Shown: positions 10,649 to 22,172 of the stretch, piece by piece
How positions within the stretch are numbered: position 1 is the first letter of the stretch
Layout: each line of letters starts with the position of its first letter
Source of the DNA: Celoporthe dispersa
Taxonomy: Eukaryota; Ascomycota; Sordariomycetes; Diaporthales; Cryphonectriaceae
Assembly (NCBI GenBank): GCA_016584495.1
Contig: WAID01000018.1
Location: forward strand, 1-64,000
DNA: 64,000 bases
Reading direction: 5' to 3'
Translations under genes and position numbers: made by a program
The notes under the pieces: generated by a model
The model's database searches: none
What the model was told of the DNA's origin: nothing
What the model saw: only the letters and a program-made list of their open reading frames with translations

Positions 10649-13600
10649 TTAAGCAGCTACCTCGACGGACGGCGGCATATAGGCACTCTTGGCCGCGACA
10701 TCCCCGGCCAGAGTAGCTAGAGACGCGCTCTGTAGGATATTAAAGATGGGCATATCGGCGGCGGCCTTCAGCATCAGCATGTTCCTGAGCTCCACAGCGA
10801 CGAGCGAGTCGACGCCGAACGAGGCTGGCGGTTGTGACATGTCAATATCCCCGGTGGGGATCATGAAGATCTCTGCCAGCTTGGCGGCGATGGCGTCGCC
10901 AACCAGCTGCTCTGCCTCGGCGGGGGAGCCAGCCTCCTGCAGGCGCGCCGAGAGCGGCTTTGCGCTGGCACCCGATTCCTCGTGCCCCTGTGTCTGGCCC
11001 CCGGGCCCCGGTGGGCTGGCGGTACCGCAGAGGCATAAAGCGGGCCTCGCGGCCCATAGGTGACTTATTCGTGGCATCCCAGTGCGACCCGGGACCCGGG
11101 TTCAGACCGTACAGGAGCTGGGGCTGCTCGAGGGGCTGCAGGATAGCGATGCCAAGGGCCTGCATGACCAGCTCGTCGGACAGGCGCAGCGACTGGCCAG
11201 ACTTGGCCAGCCTGTCTGTCACGGTCATAGCTTCATTGCCGACATTGACGACAACACCGAGGTCAAGAGATACGGCCGGCAGGCCGCGGGCAACCCGGAA
11301 GCGCGCCAGGGCATCCTCGTAAGTGCCGCCGGCGGCGTAGCTGGACTGGCTGGCCCAGCCAAAGATGGCCGATAGGGATGAGAGCATAACGAAGAAGTCA
11401 AGCGAGCCTAGCTGCGAGAAGTGTGAGTGCAGGTTCCAGGTGGCGGCGACCTTGGGCCGGATGGTGGCCTGCCAGTCATCTATGGTCATGTTCTCGAGAA
11501 TGGAGTCCTGGAGCACCATTGCGCCTTGCACAATGCCGCGGATAGGCGGCAGCTGATACTCCTGGCTCTCGCAGATGTGCAGCGCCCTGGCCAGACTGTC
11601 CTTGTCGGTGACGTCGCAGCTGAGGGCTACGGCGCGGCAGCCAACCTCGCGGAGCCCCGCCACAAACGAGGCATTCTTCTGGGCGTCTCCAGCACTCCGC
11701 GAGAGAACGATGATGTTTCTGGCGCCATGAGAAGCCATCCAAAAGGCTACCGATCGACCAATACCGCCCACACCGCCGATGATCAGATACGACGCGTCCG
11801 CCTTCAGCTTTGCGCGGGGCACGCGCGGGAGCACCTTGACCTGCTCGTCGAGCGAGATCGACAGCACAACCTTGCCCATATGCTTTCCTGTCTGCAGGAG
11901 ACGGAAGGCTTTAGCAGCCTGGCTTATGGGATAGACAGCAATGGGGTAAACAGGCCTGACGATGCCTTGGCTGGCAAGACGAGCGACCTCGCTGATAAGG
12001 CGGTGGCAGTCGGAGCGGCGCTCGCGAAAGGTGCGGAGAACGTCCACCGACGTGTAGGAGGCGACCCGCGAGAAGGTGGCCATGTCGAGCAGGCTGCCGC
12101 CCTCGAGATCCCGCTTGCCAATCTCCACCATATGGCCAAAGGGCGCCAGCACGTCGAAGCTGGCCTGCAGCAGCGGGCCGGCCAGCGAGTTGAGCACCAC
12201 GTCGATGCCGCGACCGCCTGTCGCAGCCAGGATGTCCGGCGCAAACGAGGCGTCGCGGCTGCTGAAGATGCGCTCGCCCGGTAGGCCGTACTGGCGCATT
12301 AGGAGCTCTCGCTTCTCCTGGGAGCCACATGTGGCATAGACCTCGGAGCCGAGGTAGTCTCTTGCGAGTATAATGGCGGCCTGACCCACGCCTCCAGCGG
12401 CAGCGTGGATCAGGACCGACTGGCCGGGCTGGATGCGAGCCACATTGACGAGGCACTCGTAGGCGGTGCCAAAGACGATGGGAAGAGAGGCGGCGTCCTC
12501 GAACGAGAGCCCCTCGGGGATATGCGCCATGGCCTGCCAGCCGATGCGGGCTCTGCTGGCAAAAGGGCCGCGCAGAAAGCCAAAGACGCGGTCGCCAACG
12601 GCGAAGCCCTGCGCGGCAGCCTCGCTGCCCAGACGCGAGATAATACCAGCAACCTCGACCCCCACTGTGGTCATAAAACAGCGGTCAGTACTACTCTTTG
12701 ATACGGGCGAGGGGTTCTCGGATTTCCTCTGCTACTTACTGACGCGCTCGCGCAGCTGGTCTAGGGCCACCATGACATCGCGAAAGTTGACGCCGTAGGC
12801 GTGCGGGTCAATCTCGATGGTGTCGGCATCGGCATAGTCTTCGTAGGCCTCGTCGTCGTCGAACACCAGCGAGTCCAGCATGCCCGGCATGCCGACGTGC
12901 AGCCGTAGCGGGCGGTCCTCCTGGTGGAGCGGCGCATCTGGCAGCAGATGCAGGTTGGCCCAGTCAGGAGCGTCGAGCGCCAGCATCTTGTTGCGGGGCA
13001 CGTCCTTGTAGATGCGCGGAACCACGAGGGAGGCCGTCGCGCAGCGCCAGCTCGCTCTCCTCGGCGGTGAAAGATGCGGCACCAGCAGGAGTTCCCAGGC
13101 CCGCCTGCAGTACGTGTGCGATGGCCGAGGCGTCTGACCGCGACCACGCGGCCTGCTCGGGGTCGAGATCGAACGTGAGGAGCCTGCGGCCCACGTATTC
13201 GTTACGGATCACGCGGGCGAAGCCATTCACCAGAGCCATCTCAGGGTTTGTGCACTCTACGGCGCCTCCTCGTGTTACCCACAAGAGCCCCTTGCAGGTG
13301 GTCGCCATTGTCTTGATGCCCTCCAGTGCTACGGCATCGAGGTTGGCCAGCAAAGGTTGATCGATCTCGCCAACAAATATGCAGAATTTACCGCTATACG
13401 ACGCCTCTGGAGACTCAAGTGTCTGTAAGACAGGGAGAGATCCACCGGCGATCCCTGCGACGGATTCTCGCAGGTGCTGAAGCCACTCAGCCGGGAGGGG
13501 CGCCTTGTTGCTAGCGACGATGACGACGCTATTCTTGGGCAGCTCCAGCGCTGGCCCTGGCACCGATGCTAACATGGTGCTGACCGAGCATACGTCCTGG

Positions 13601-16600
13601 TCAGCCTCGTAGTCGCGGAGCTCGACATCAATGCCGCTGAAGCCAGCACGCCTGAGGATCTCTTGCCATGATGTGGCTGACAGGGAAGGGCTGGAAAAGT
13701 GCCCAGCCTTCTCACCCTGCCACCAGCCAGGGAGCAGGCCACGGATGAACTGTACATCTACCTGGTCCTGTGTCGTCTCCATGAGCAGGAGCTGAGCTCC
13801 GGGCTTCATCAGGCTGTAGATGTGGGCCACGGCGCGGGCCATGTTTTTGGTCGCCTGCAGCGCTTGGCAGACTACGACAACATCGTAGCTCGCGAGCTCG
13901 AAGCACTGTGCCGCCGGGTCCTGCTCAATATCAAGCTGGTCAAACTGCATGTCCAGGAAGCTGCTCTGGGCCGCGAACTCGGCGCGCACGGCCTCGAAAG
14001 AGCCCGTGTCCGCGTCGGTAAAGTGCCAGCTGTCCACAAACGGGCCGCCCTCGCTGTCGGTCCCTAGAGCCTTTATCGCATGGCGCGTGGCTTCTCCGGC
14101 GCCGGCACCGATCTGAAGAACCCGAGCGCGAGGATTCTTATGAACAACGGCACGCAGCAGCTCGGTGAACCGCGCGAAGCCTGGCGCGGTCCTGAGGGCG
14201 TCGGACGCGTACCTGGACAGCAGCTCGTCCTGCCTTATGACCTCAAGCGGCGCCAGCTCGCCACGGACGATAGGCACGAGCACCGGGCCCAGGCGGCCGA
14301 TCAGCTCGCCGTCTGTGCTCTGCACCTCAGCAAGGGCAATATTCCTGTCGCGCACCAGCTGCGAGTGGCTTGTCCAGGTGTCGCTGTCGGGCGCCAGGCG
14401 GCATGACGCTGCGAGGCTGAGCACGTCCTTCATCCACCTGTAATACTTTGCAGGGTGCGGCTCCAAGGTGGCCGGATCCTTATCTACGAGGCCCTGCACC
14501 GCGTCGTGGCAGAAATAGACGCACACCCGTCGCAAGTTCATCAGCGCTGCCCTGTCTTTAGGGTCTATCGCGCGCGGTGGGCTCAGCTTGGCCTTGGCAG
14601 CCTGCGATGCGCCAGCAAGACCCATTGAGAGCTGCAGGTCGGGTGCCCACTCGATCTTGGTAGCCAGCTCTTTGATCCACGGCCTCTGTTGCTCCTGGTC
14701 GGCTGCAGCTGCAGCGCTGCGGCCCAGTGACTGGCACACGAGCCCCTGCACCTCGAGTACGGCCTTGCCGGCTCCAAGGCCATCAACGACGCCAATATCG
14801 GCCTGGATGCTCTGCGTTCCGACGTGGTCCAGCCTGGCGTTGCAGGTGAAGACGTGGCCAGCCGCGGTGGGCATGGCAGCCGAGACCCAGAGCTTCTGGA
14901 TCGACCGCGGCACCTTGGCGGCGTCGTCGTTGGCGCCGGCAGAGGGCAGTGCTGCGTACGCCGACACGATGACAGAATCCAGCGTGGTTGGGTGTAGTAC
15001 ATGCTTGCTCTGGGCTTTGGTATCGCAGTCGGCAACGCCAATGGTGGTGACGCCCAGCCGGACACCCTTCCTGGTGCTGCCGCTCTGCACAATGCTCTTG
15101 GTGTTCTGGAACGAGGGCCCGTGGTTGAGGCCTAGCCTCCGCAGACTGGCCCACATATCTTCAGGGTCGATACGACGTATAAAGGCCGAGTCGCCCAATG
15201 CACTGGGCGTGATTTTGTTGTCTGGCGCTGTGAAGTCAGCCATGATGAACCCCTTGGCGTGCTGCGTCCAGCGGCTCTCCGGCGTCACCGACAAGACCTC
15301 AAACTCCTTCCAGCCGCGAGCCCCAATCACCCTGTCGCTGACAGACCGGAGCACCGTGTGTACCTCGATGCCCTCGGCGCTGCTAGGCACCACCAGCGCC
15401 TGGTGTATCTCGACCTGGCGCAGCTGATAGCCCCGCGGCGTGTCCTGGTTTGCTGCCGCAAGCTGCTGCTTTATGGCCTCGATGGCCAGGCACACAAAGC
15501 CAGCGCCGGGATACAGAACCGCGCCCTGGATCACATGATCCTCCAGCCAGCGGTTCTCTGAGACGCGCACCCTCTGCTTCCAGGTAGCCGCGTCGGGGTT
15601 GGCGCCCGGAAGCGCCATGCCCAGGAGGTGGTGGGGCTCCTGGTCTCGCTGTCGGTAGGCCGTGTGGACGCGCGCCTCGGCCCAGTGCCTGATGGCGTGG
15701 TTCCATGGGTACGAGGGCAGGTCTGTCAGGACGCCTGGTGTCTCCTGCGAGCTTACCCCGCTCAGCAGGGCCAGATCGACCTGCTGGCCCTTGCGGATGA
15801 GGCTGCAAGCCATGGTGAGCATGCAGCCGCGAGCGTCTTCCTCGCGTTTAAGGCAGCCCAAGTAGGGCACGTCCAGGCCTCCAAATGCCGGCAGCGACAG
15901 GATCTCCTTGATGGGTCCACCCAGCGCCGTGTGCGGTCCGACCTCGAGGATGAGATCGATGTTGTTGCGGTCCGAACCGTCCAGGCCACCGAGGACCATG
16001 TCGGTAAAGGCGCTCACGAACTGCACAGGCTGCAGCAGGCTGCCGACCCAGTGCTCCGGGTCTGCGAGCTGCTTGGAGTGCGTGATGCGGCCACCCGTGA
16101 CTGGTGATGAGAATATGACATCGAGCCTCTTGTTGGTAGCATCCTCACCACCTCTCACTAGAGCCTCACGGAGGGCCTTTCTATAGGGCTCGGCAATAGG
16201 CATCATGTAGTGAGAGTGATAGCCCGTGTCGACCTTGAGACGGCGTGCAAACACGCCATTCTCGACAGCTATGTCCAGAATCTGCTGCAATGCGCCCTCG
16301 TCGCCTGCGATGGTGACGCTGTTGGGGCTGTTGATGCATGCCACCACTGCCCTTCCGCCACTAGCAGCCGTGAGTTTGTCCAGATATGTCTCGGCGCCGT
16401 CCTGCCCCACGCCCACAGCCACCATGCCGCCCTTGGGACCCTCCCTTTGCAGGCTCATGTCGGCGGCAAGGGCAGCGCGATAGTAGCCGGCAGCTATGGC
16501 CTGGCGCAGGCTCAAAGCCCCAACCGCGTATGCGGCTGCGATCTCGCCTGATGAGTGTGATGTCACGGCGGCTGGTTCGATCCCCCACGTCTTGAGCAAG

Positions 16601-18784
16601 CGCACCAGCGCGATCTGGACGGCCACGCAGATGGGGATGCTGAGAGCCGTAGTGTTGATCCTCGTCGTAGCCGCGTCGCGCATCAGCTCCTCGACCAGCA
16701 GCCACCCGGCGCCGAACTCATCGAGGTAGCCTTGGGCCTCGTTGAGAGACTCCCGGAAGACGGAATACGCGCCTATGAGCTCCCGCGCCATGCCGTACCA
16801 CTGGGCTCCCTGGCCGGTGAAGACCATCCCGATGCGTGGTGGCCTTGATTCTAGGCGCACTGGCTTGAGCTGCGGCGCGTCCAAGCTTCCGACGGCCAGG
16901 CTGAGGTCCGCGTCCGAGAACGAAACCACGTGGGCGGCTACCCAGCCCGAGGGGAACCGTGTGCGGCGGGAGCTGAGGGTGAAACTCAGGTCCCGCATCA
17001 GCTTCGCTGGGTCTGGCGTGCTGCGGTGTTGCTCCAGGTATGCCTTGGTGCCCGAGACCATGCGCTGGCAAGCCTGCTCGTCGCGGCCGTAGAATACGAG
17101 CACCTCGTTCTGCTTCTGTTCCTGGCTGCTTGCGTCCTGCTCGGTGTGTCCGTTGGTGTGGGCCGCCTCGGGTGGGCTGCGAAGGAAAGATTTGGCATCC
17201 TCCAGGATAACATGGCTATTGGTTCCTCCGCTATTTTCACCTGTATGTCAGTAATCTACAGATCTTGGAAGGGTGATGGACCATATCTACTGACAATCCA
17301 AAGTTGTTGATGGAGGCACGGCGTGCCTCGTCCTCTGCTGCTGGCCACGGCTCCAGCTTGTTGGCCACCTGTAGCCTCCATTCTTGAAATCGCATCTCGG
17401 TATTGGGTGACTTGTAGTTAACGCTGGGTGGAACCTGGCCCTTCTCCAGCGCCAGCACCACCTTGATGACAGCTGCCAGGCCAGAGGCTGCCTCCGTGTG
17501 GCCAATATTCGTCTTGACCGACCCGATCAGGAGCGGCCTGGTGCGCCCTGTATGGGGTCCAAACACGGCTGCGATGGACCTCGCCTCGATGGGGTCTCCG
17601 GTGGGCGTGCCGGTGCCGTGAGCCTCAAAGTATTGTGTGCTGTTTGGGTCGAGACCTGCGCGGCGGTAGCACTCGCGTACCAGCTCGATCTGTGCTGACT
17701 GCGACGGCAGCGTGATTGTGTCCGTCTTGCCGTCCTGGTTCAGATATGTCTCGCGAATGACAGCTCGCACGGGGTCGCCAGCCTCGAGGGCATCTCTGTT
17801 GTGATTATCCTATTAGACATCCGACTCAAAACCCAAGGTATCACCTGAGAGGGGCGGCAGAGGAGACAGGATCACACCACCGTACCTAAGACGTTTGAGC
17901 ACAAGTGTCCCGACGCCCTCGCCACGGCCGTATCCGTTTGCGCGCGAGTCAAAGGTGTACGAGATACCGTCGGGCGAGACCATACCCATAGACGAGAACG
18001 TCTTGAACTGGTCGGGCGACAGCATAAGGTTACAGCCGCTCACGACGGCCATGTCTGCTTCTCGCGCCCGGAGCCCCAGCACAGCCTGGTGTAGCGCCAC
18101 AATGCCCCCCGAGCAACCGGTGTCGAGCGTGACTGTTGGAGGTCTATAAGCTTTTGTTGCATACGTGCTAGAGGATAGAAAGGAATGGTGCGGAAAGAAT
18201 TAAAAACAAAGTCACGAATCGACTACTCACAGCTGGTACCGCGAAGGTCAAAAAGTGTGAGATTCGGTTCGCCGACATGGCCGCCGGCGTTCCGATGTGT
18301 AGGAACCTCGGAAGGTTATCCTCGTCGCGCACGAGGCCGTCGTGGTAATCATGGGTGAAGACGGCAGTGTAGCAGGACGTCCTGGAGCCTGCCACCTGGG
18401 CCAGCGGGAGCCCGGCGTTCTCGAGTGCCTCGTAGGTCGACTCGAGCTGCATGCGGTACTGCGGGTCGACGGCCGCCGCCAGGTTGCCCGAGTAGCTAAA
18501 AAGGCCGCGTCGAAGCATCCCACGTCCTCCTGGAGGAAGTGTGCGCCCTTGACGCTGGTCGTGCTGAGCTTGTCTTGGTCGGGGTGGTAGGCCCCCTTGG
18601 CGTTCCAGCGAGAGGGCGGAGGTTCCGACCAGGCGTTGCGCCCCTCGGCCATCATCTTCCAGAAGCCTTGGGCGTTGTTGGCGTCGCCGGCAAACTTGCA
18701 ACTTAGCCCGATGATGGCGATGGGTTCCGTGGCCTGTTCTTCCGGGCCCGATGGGCCGTGGCCATTGGCAGTCGTGCTTCCCAT
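10649..18784 (-). CDS. Highly reducing polyketide synthase (KS-AT-DH-CMeT-ER-KR-ACP)
   Basis: Builds a reduced, possibly C-methylated acyl chain on its own ACP. About 2,600 residues, with introns at 18133-18230, 17796-17885, 17231-17294 and 12665-12739. KS: TLDTGCSGG, EAHGTGTPTGDP, KTNIGHTEAASG. AT near residue 570: FTGQGAQ and SHSSGE, with Ser in place of the first Gly of GHSxGE. DH near 975: DHVIQGAVLYPG and LHPTTLDS. CMeT: VLQIGAGAGEAT. ER: HAAAGGVGQAA. KR: IGGVGGIG, catalytic Tyr in SSYAAG. ACP: FGVDSLVAVE. All catalytic residues I can check are present. The reading frame breaks four times: at 18498-18502 and 18250-18254 (T runs on the coding strand, each one base short of the conserved phase), near 13029-13037, and near 10998-11009. 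The conserved sequence continues on both sides of each break. There is no TE or release domain, so the chain must be passed on, as in azaphilone pathways. Confidence 0.93.
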
Positions 18785-20087
18785 TGCGTCGATCCACAGG
18801 AGGCTGAGGCGAGGCGCCTAAAGAGCAGCAAAAAGCAGCAAGACAAGGCTGAGGTCGGAGTCTGTTTGAACCAAGGAGCCAAGCCTTCGTGTACTTCAGC
18901 CTCTTTTAGATATCAAATAAATTTCACAAGAATATGTCGAGTTTGGAACCCAGGGGCCTCGGTATGATCCAAGTTACGCCTATAGGCCCAGTAAGCCGTA
19001 TTGTTTACTCGCCCTGGAAACCTCTCCCTATACTAATAAATCTAACTTTCAGGAATCCATAGCTTCGTTCGCGCTTCCAAATTAGAGTAGCCTTTTACAA
19101 TAGCTCTATATACATGAGATAAGAGTCCTGGTCCTGAACTCCTTGTCGTCGTCTTCTTCCCATGCGTGGAGAACCCCAGATAAGTGGTGGCCTTGACGGA
19201 GGAGACGTCTGAGGACTCCGGATATTAGGTTCGGGTCCGGGTCCGCTTCATCAGCAAATACGCTATCTAGTTCCTTGCAGCGTGAACACGGACTGCCATT
19301 TTTCGGGGCCTCCACGTGTATTATCCTTGAAACGGGGTTTAATTATAAAAAAGAGAAAACTCCTGGACAATACTCCGGCTTACTCCGCGTGGATCTATGC
19401 AGAAGCGGGGATTGGAAGAGAAGAATCAGCACACTAAGAAAACCTCTCCCAAAGTTTCGCTTCCCCCTTTGTAAATTAGACCAGGCATAGATCGAGCAAG
19501 CATGAAATATGCTTAGATTGCTTAAGTATAGAAGATATTTAGCCAGTCAAAATGTTGTAGCGACTGATATAAGCAAGTGACAGAAACAGGATATTATGGG
19601 AGAAATAACTATATTGATATTATGAGTATAGCAACCTCTTAGAACCGAGGACCCCTTGTTGTAACTATGGACCGAAGCAGTCATTGGTTGACCTCTGTTA
19701 ATCCAGGTTTGAAGACCTGGATACCTAAGGATAGACCTCGGACAGCTAGATAGATTTTCTTACGGCACTTCCGTTGTTAATCTAAGTATTGGTTGGATTC
19801 AAAATTCATTCAGTAATTAGTGTGTAATAATTTCACTTCATTTTTTGTTTGCTTTTCTTTTTTAAAAAGAAAAAGAAATAAGGATTCTATGGTAGAGTTG
19901 TGGCATGATGATACGGCAGTTTGTTATGAAAAAGATAGTGAAAACGTGTGATTCCCGCAACTGTTGCAAAATATGTTTTCTTATTCAAATCCAAGTCTAT
20001 CAAGTCTATCGAGCATATTAAGCATATCATTCATCCTAGTGACTCACTTATTGAATCCTTACGTTACATAGCTCTGTAATTATTCAT
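18785..20087. other. Intergenic: PKS promoter and AT-rich stretch
   Basis: The first 300-500 bp upstream of 18784 should hold the promoter of the reducing PKS. From about 19500 to 20080 the DNA is AT-rich, with no supportable ORF. A block at 19640-19800 (CCTCGGACAGCTAGATAGAT and neighbours) looks like degraded repeat but has no partner I can find in the window. Confidence 0.45.
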
Positions 20088-21735
20088 TTAATCCTTAACG
20101 TCATAATACCGGCGGAAGGCATCATCAATCTGGCGAAGATAGTATGTGCCTTTGACAATACTATCGGTCGAGCTGGCCGGTTGAAAGTTCTTCTGCATGT
20201 GTGCACGCTCTCGCAAATGGCACATCTATTTTCAACAAAACAGAATTCATCAGTTTCTGCAAGTAAGGGCTTGGACAGTTCAATATCTGCACGCTCACCT
20301 CATCATACACCTCTGGCGCCACGACTTGTCTGTCCTTAAGCCTCCGAACCAAGTCCAGCTTGGCCTTAATCTGCTCGGTGCTTCCCATCACCCTCATACT
20401 GAACAAGGAACTAGCCAGGCCGCTCCCATAGCTGAACATGCCGATGCGCTTGCCTTGCAGGTCCTGGCTGTCCACTAGCGACAGCAGTCCACACAGGGCC
20501 GAGTATAGACTGGCCGTATACATGTTTCCGCACTGATTGGGAACAAACGTCGCTGATTGGACTCGCTGAGCGAAATCCGTCTTGCTAAGAAGCATAAACT
20601 CTTTCTCAACTCGCTTATCCGCTAGGCTGGCTGCTTCGGCCAGCGTAGCGAGCTCGGGAGAGATGTCCTTGAAGAAGGTGTTATCGGGATCCATCCGGAA
20701 GTCCTTGTAGAAGAGGCGGGCGTACGACTTTGCAACCATCTTGCAGGTGGGCGCGTGGAAGCACATGTAGTCGAAACTAAGGGCGCGGGGGCCCGTGCCT
20801 TCTTCATGAACTTTGTGAGTCCCGTTAATTCCCAAAGGCACGGCGGAGTGTGCGTTAGCAATAGTCGAGTACCCATTGGCCATCTTACCAACCCCGTCCT
20901 TAGAGCTCGCCCCGCGGCTGAGATATGCATCGTAGCACTTGTCCACCGCCTCGGCGTAGCACTGCAGCGAGAGTTGTCCGTCGATATGCGGATACTCGCT
21001 CGTCATGTCTGGCTTGTAGAAGTCGTACGAATGGCGCATGTAGGTGCCTCTGAGCCCGGGTTCCAAGACCAGAGGCGCATCCGCACCGATTAGCATGGCC
21101 ACGCAGCCCGCGCCCCCGGTCGGTCGGGCATTTCCTTTGCTATAGAGGGCAATATCGCCCGCCACGACGATGGCATCCCGGCCATCCCATGCTGAGGATT
21201 CGACCCAGTTGACGGCGTTGAAAAGAGCATTAGTGCCCCCGTAGCAAGCATTTACAGTGTCGACTCCCTCAATGTTTGGGTTCGAGCCCTCAAACAGCTG
21301 CATGAGGACCGACTTGATCGATTTGGACTTGTCCAGCAATGTTTCTGTGCCAACTTCGAGCCGGCCAATGGATTTGGGACTGATACTGTGCTTTCGCAAA
21401 AGAGAGGCCACGGTCGTCAATGCCATTGAGTAAATGTCTTAATATATCCAGAACGTGTCAGCCTGATCTCAAGTTTACGTCTGCACGCGGACCCCAGGTC
21501 ATTCTCACCCTCCCTATCGTCACAAAAGCTCATCTTGGTTTGGCCCAAGCCGATGGTGTACTTTCCTTCGGAAACTCCATCGAACTTCTCGAGCTCTTTC
21601 TGTTCAACGCACTGTAATCGACGCGTTATTACACACACCATGGCCCCTTGTTCAACCACCCCTTGGGCAGGAACATACCTGGCTGGGAAAATAGAGCTCT
21701 ATGGCTTTGATGCCAATGTTTTGAGGTCGCGCCAT
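20088..21735 (-). CDS. Hydroxymethylglutaryl-CoA synthase (cluster copy)
   Basis: Condenses acetyl-CoA with acetoacetyl-CoA to HMG-CoA. Four exons: 21679-21735, 21509-21611, 20299-21437 and 20088-20225 (478 aa). The start is fixed by exon 1, which reads MARPQNIGIKAIELYFPSQ, the usual N-terminus; exon 4 ends with the family's GTYYL..IDDAFRR..D tail. The acylated Cys (VNACYGGTNALF) and the catalytic His (CFHAPTCKMVAKSYARL) are present, as are GKYTIGLGQTKM, GRLEVGTETLLDKSKS and GNARPTGGAG. Length and motifs match fungal housekeeping HMGS and show no frame break. It lies between the reducing PKS and a divergently transcribed methylglutaconyl-CoA hydratase, so it is a duplicated, cluster-embedded copy. 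It may supply HMG-CoA for the product or act as a resistant target copy. The sterol-pathway copy should be elsewhere in the genome (inference). Confidence 0.95.
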
Positions 21736-22172
21736 CAGGCCAGTTGTGGACAAGAATTACGCTGTAGGTGCAAGGGCATTCAGCGCCACCAAATAGCAGC
21801 AAGGAACAAAGACACCTAGAGGATTTTTGAGCCAAGGCGTTACAGCTAATCTTGGGGATCGGATCACCGACACCATAAACATTTACAGAGCTTAACACTA
21901 TATTGAAACCTTTCTCGTAAAAATTACTATAGTGTGTATTACGACCTGCTTTTCTCCTCCAGGTCTCCTCACAAGAACTGTCCGGCCCCTTGTTTCTACC
22001 CGTACGCCGGACTTTGCGGACTCTCAACCCGGACTTCAGTCCCGGCAGACGGAGCGAAGCTTTTGCTTCCTCTCCTATCAACACCTCAAACTGCTTGAAC
22101 GTAACTACATTCATTACATCTAGGCTAGTAGCCGATTGATAGTATAACCTAGAATATTATGTTTGCATTGTT
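21736..22172. promoter_or_regulatory. Shared divergent promoter, HMGS / hydratase
   Basis: About 440 bp between the start codons of two divergently transcribed genes that act on consecutive metabolites. The octamer CCGGACTT occurs twice, at 22007-22014 and 22029-22036, inside a stretch rich in CCG/CGG triplets (also TCCGG near 21981 and CCCGGCAGACGG near 22041). CGG half-sites are what Zn2Cys6 regulators such as the one encoded in this cluster usually bind. The assignment to that regulator is inference. Confidence 0.4.

Noticed and set aside
11427..12284. Long + strand ORF of 285 codons opposite the reducing PKS
   Set aside because: It is a shadow of the GC-rich ER/KR coding region on the - strand and encodes no recognisable motif. 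The same holds for the other long antisense ORFs within both PKS genes and the monooxygenase.
19640..19800. A further LTR-like copy near the HMGS gene
   Set aside because: A few phrases resemble the LTR-like family (TTAATCTAAGTATTG), but the rest does not align and no end motif is present.
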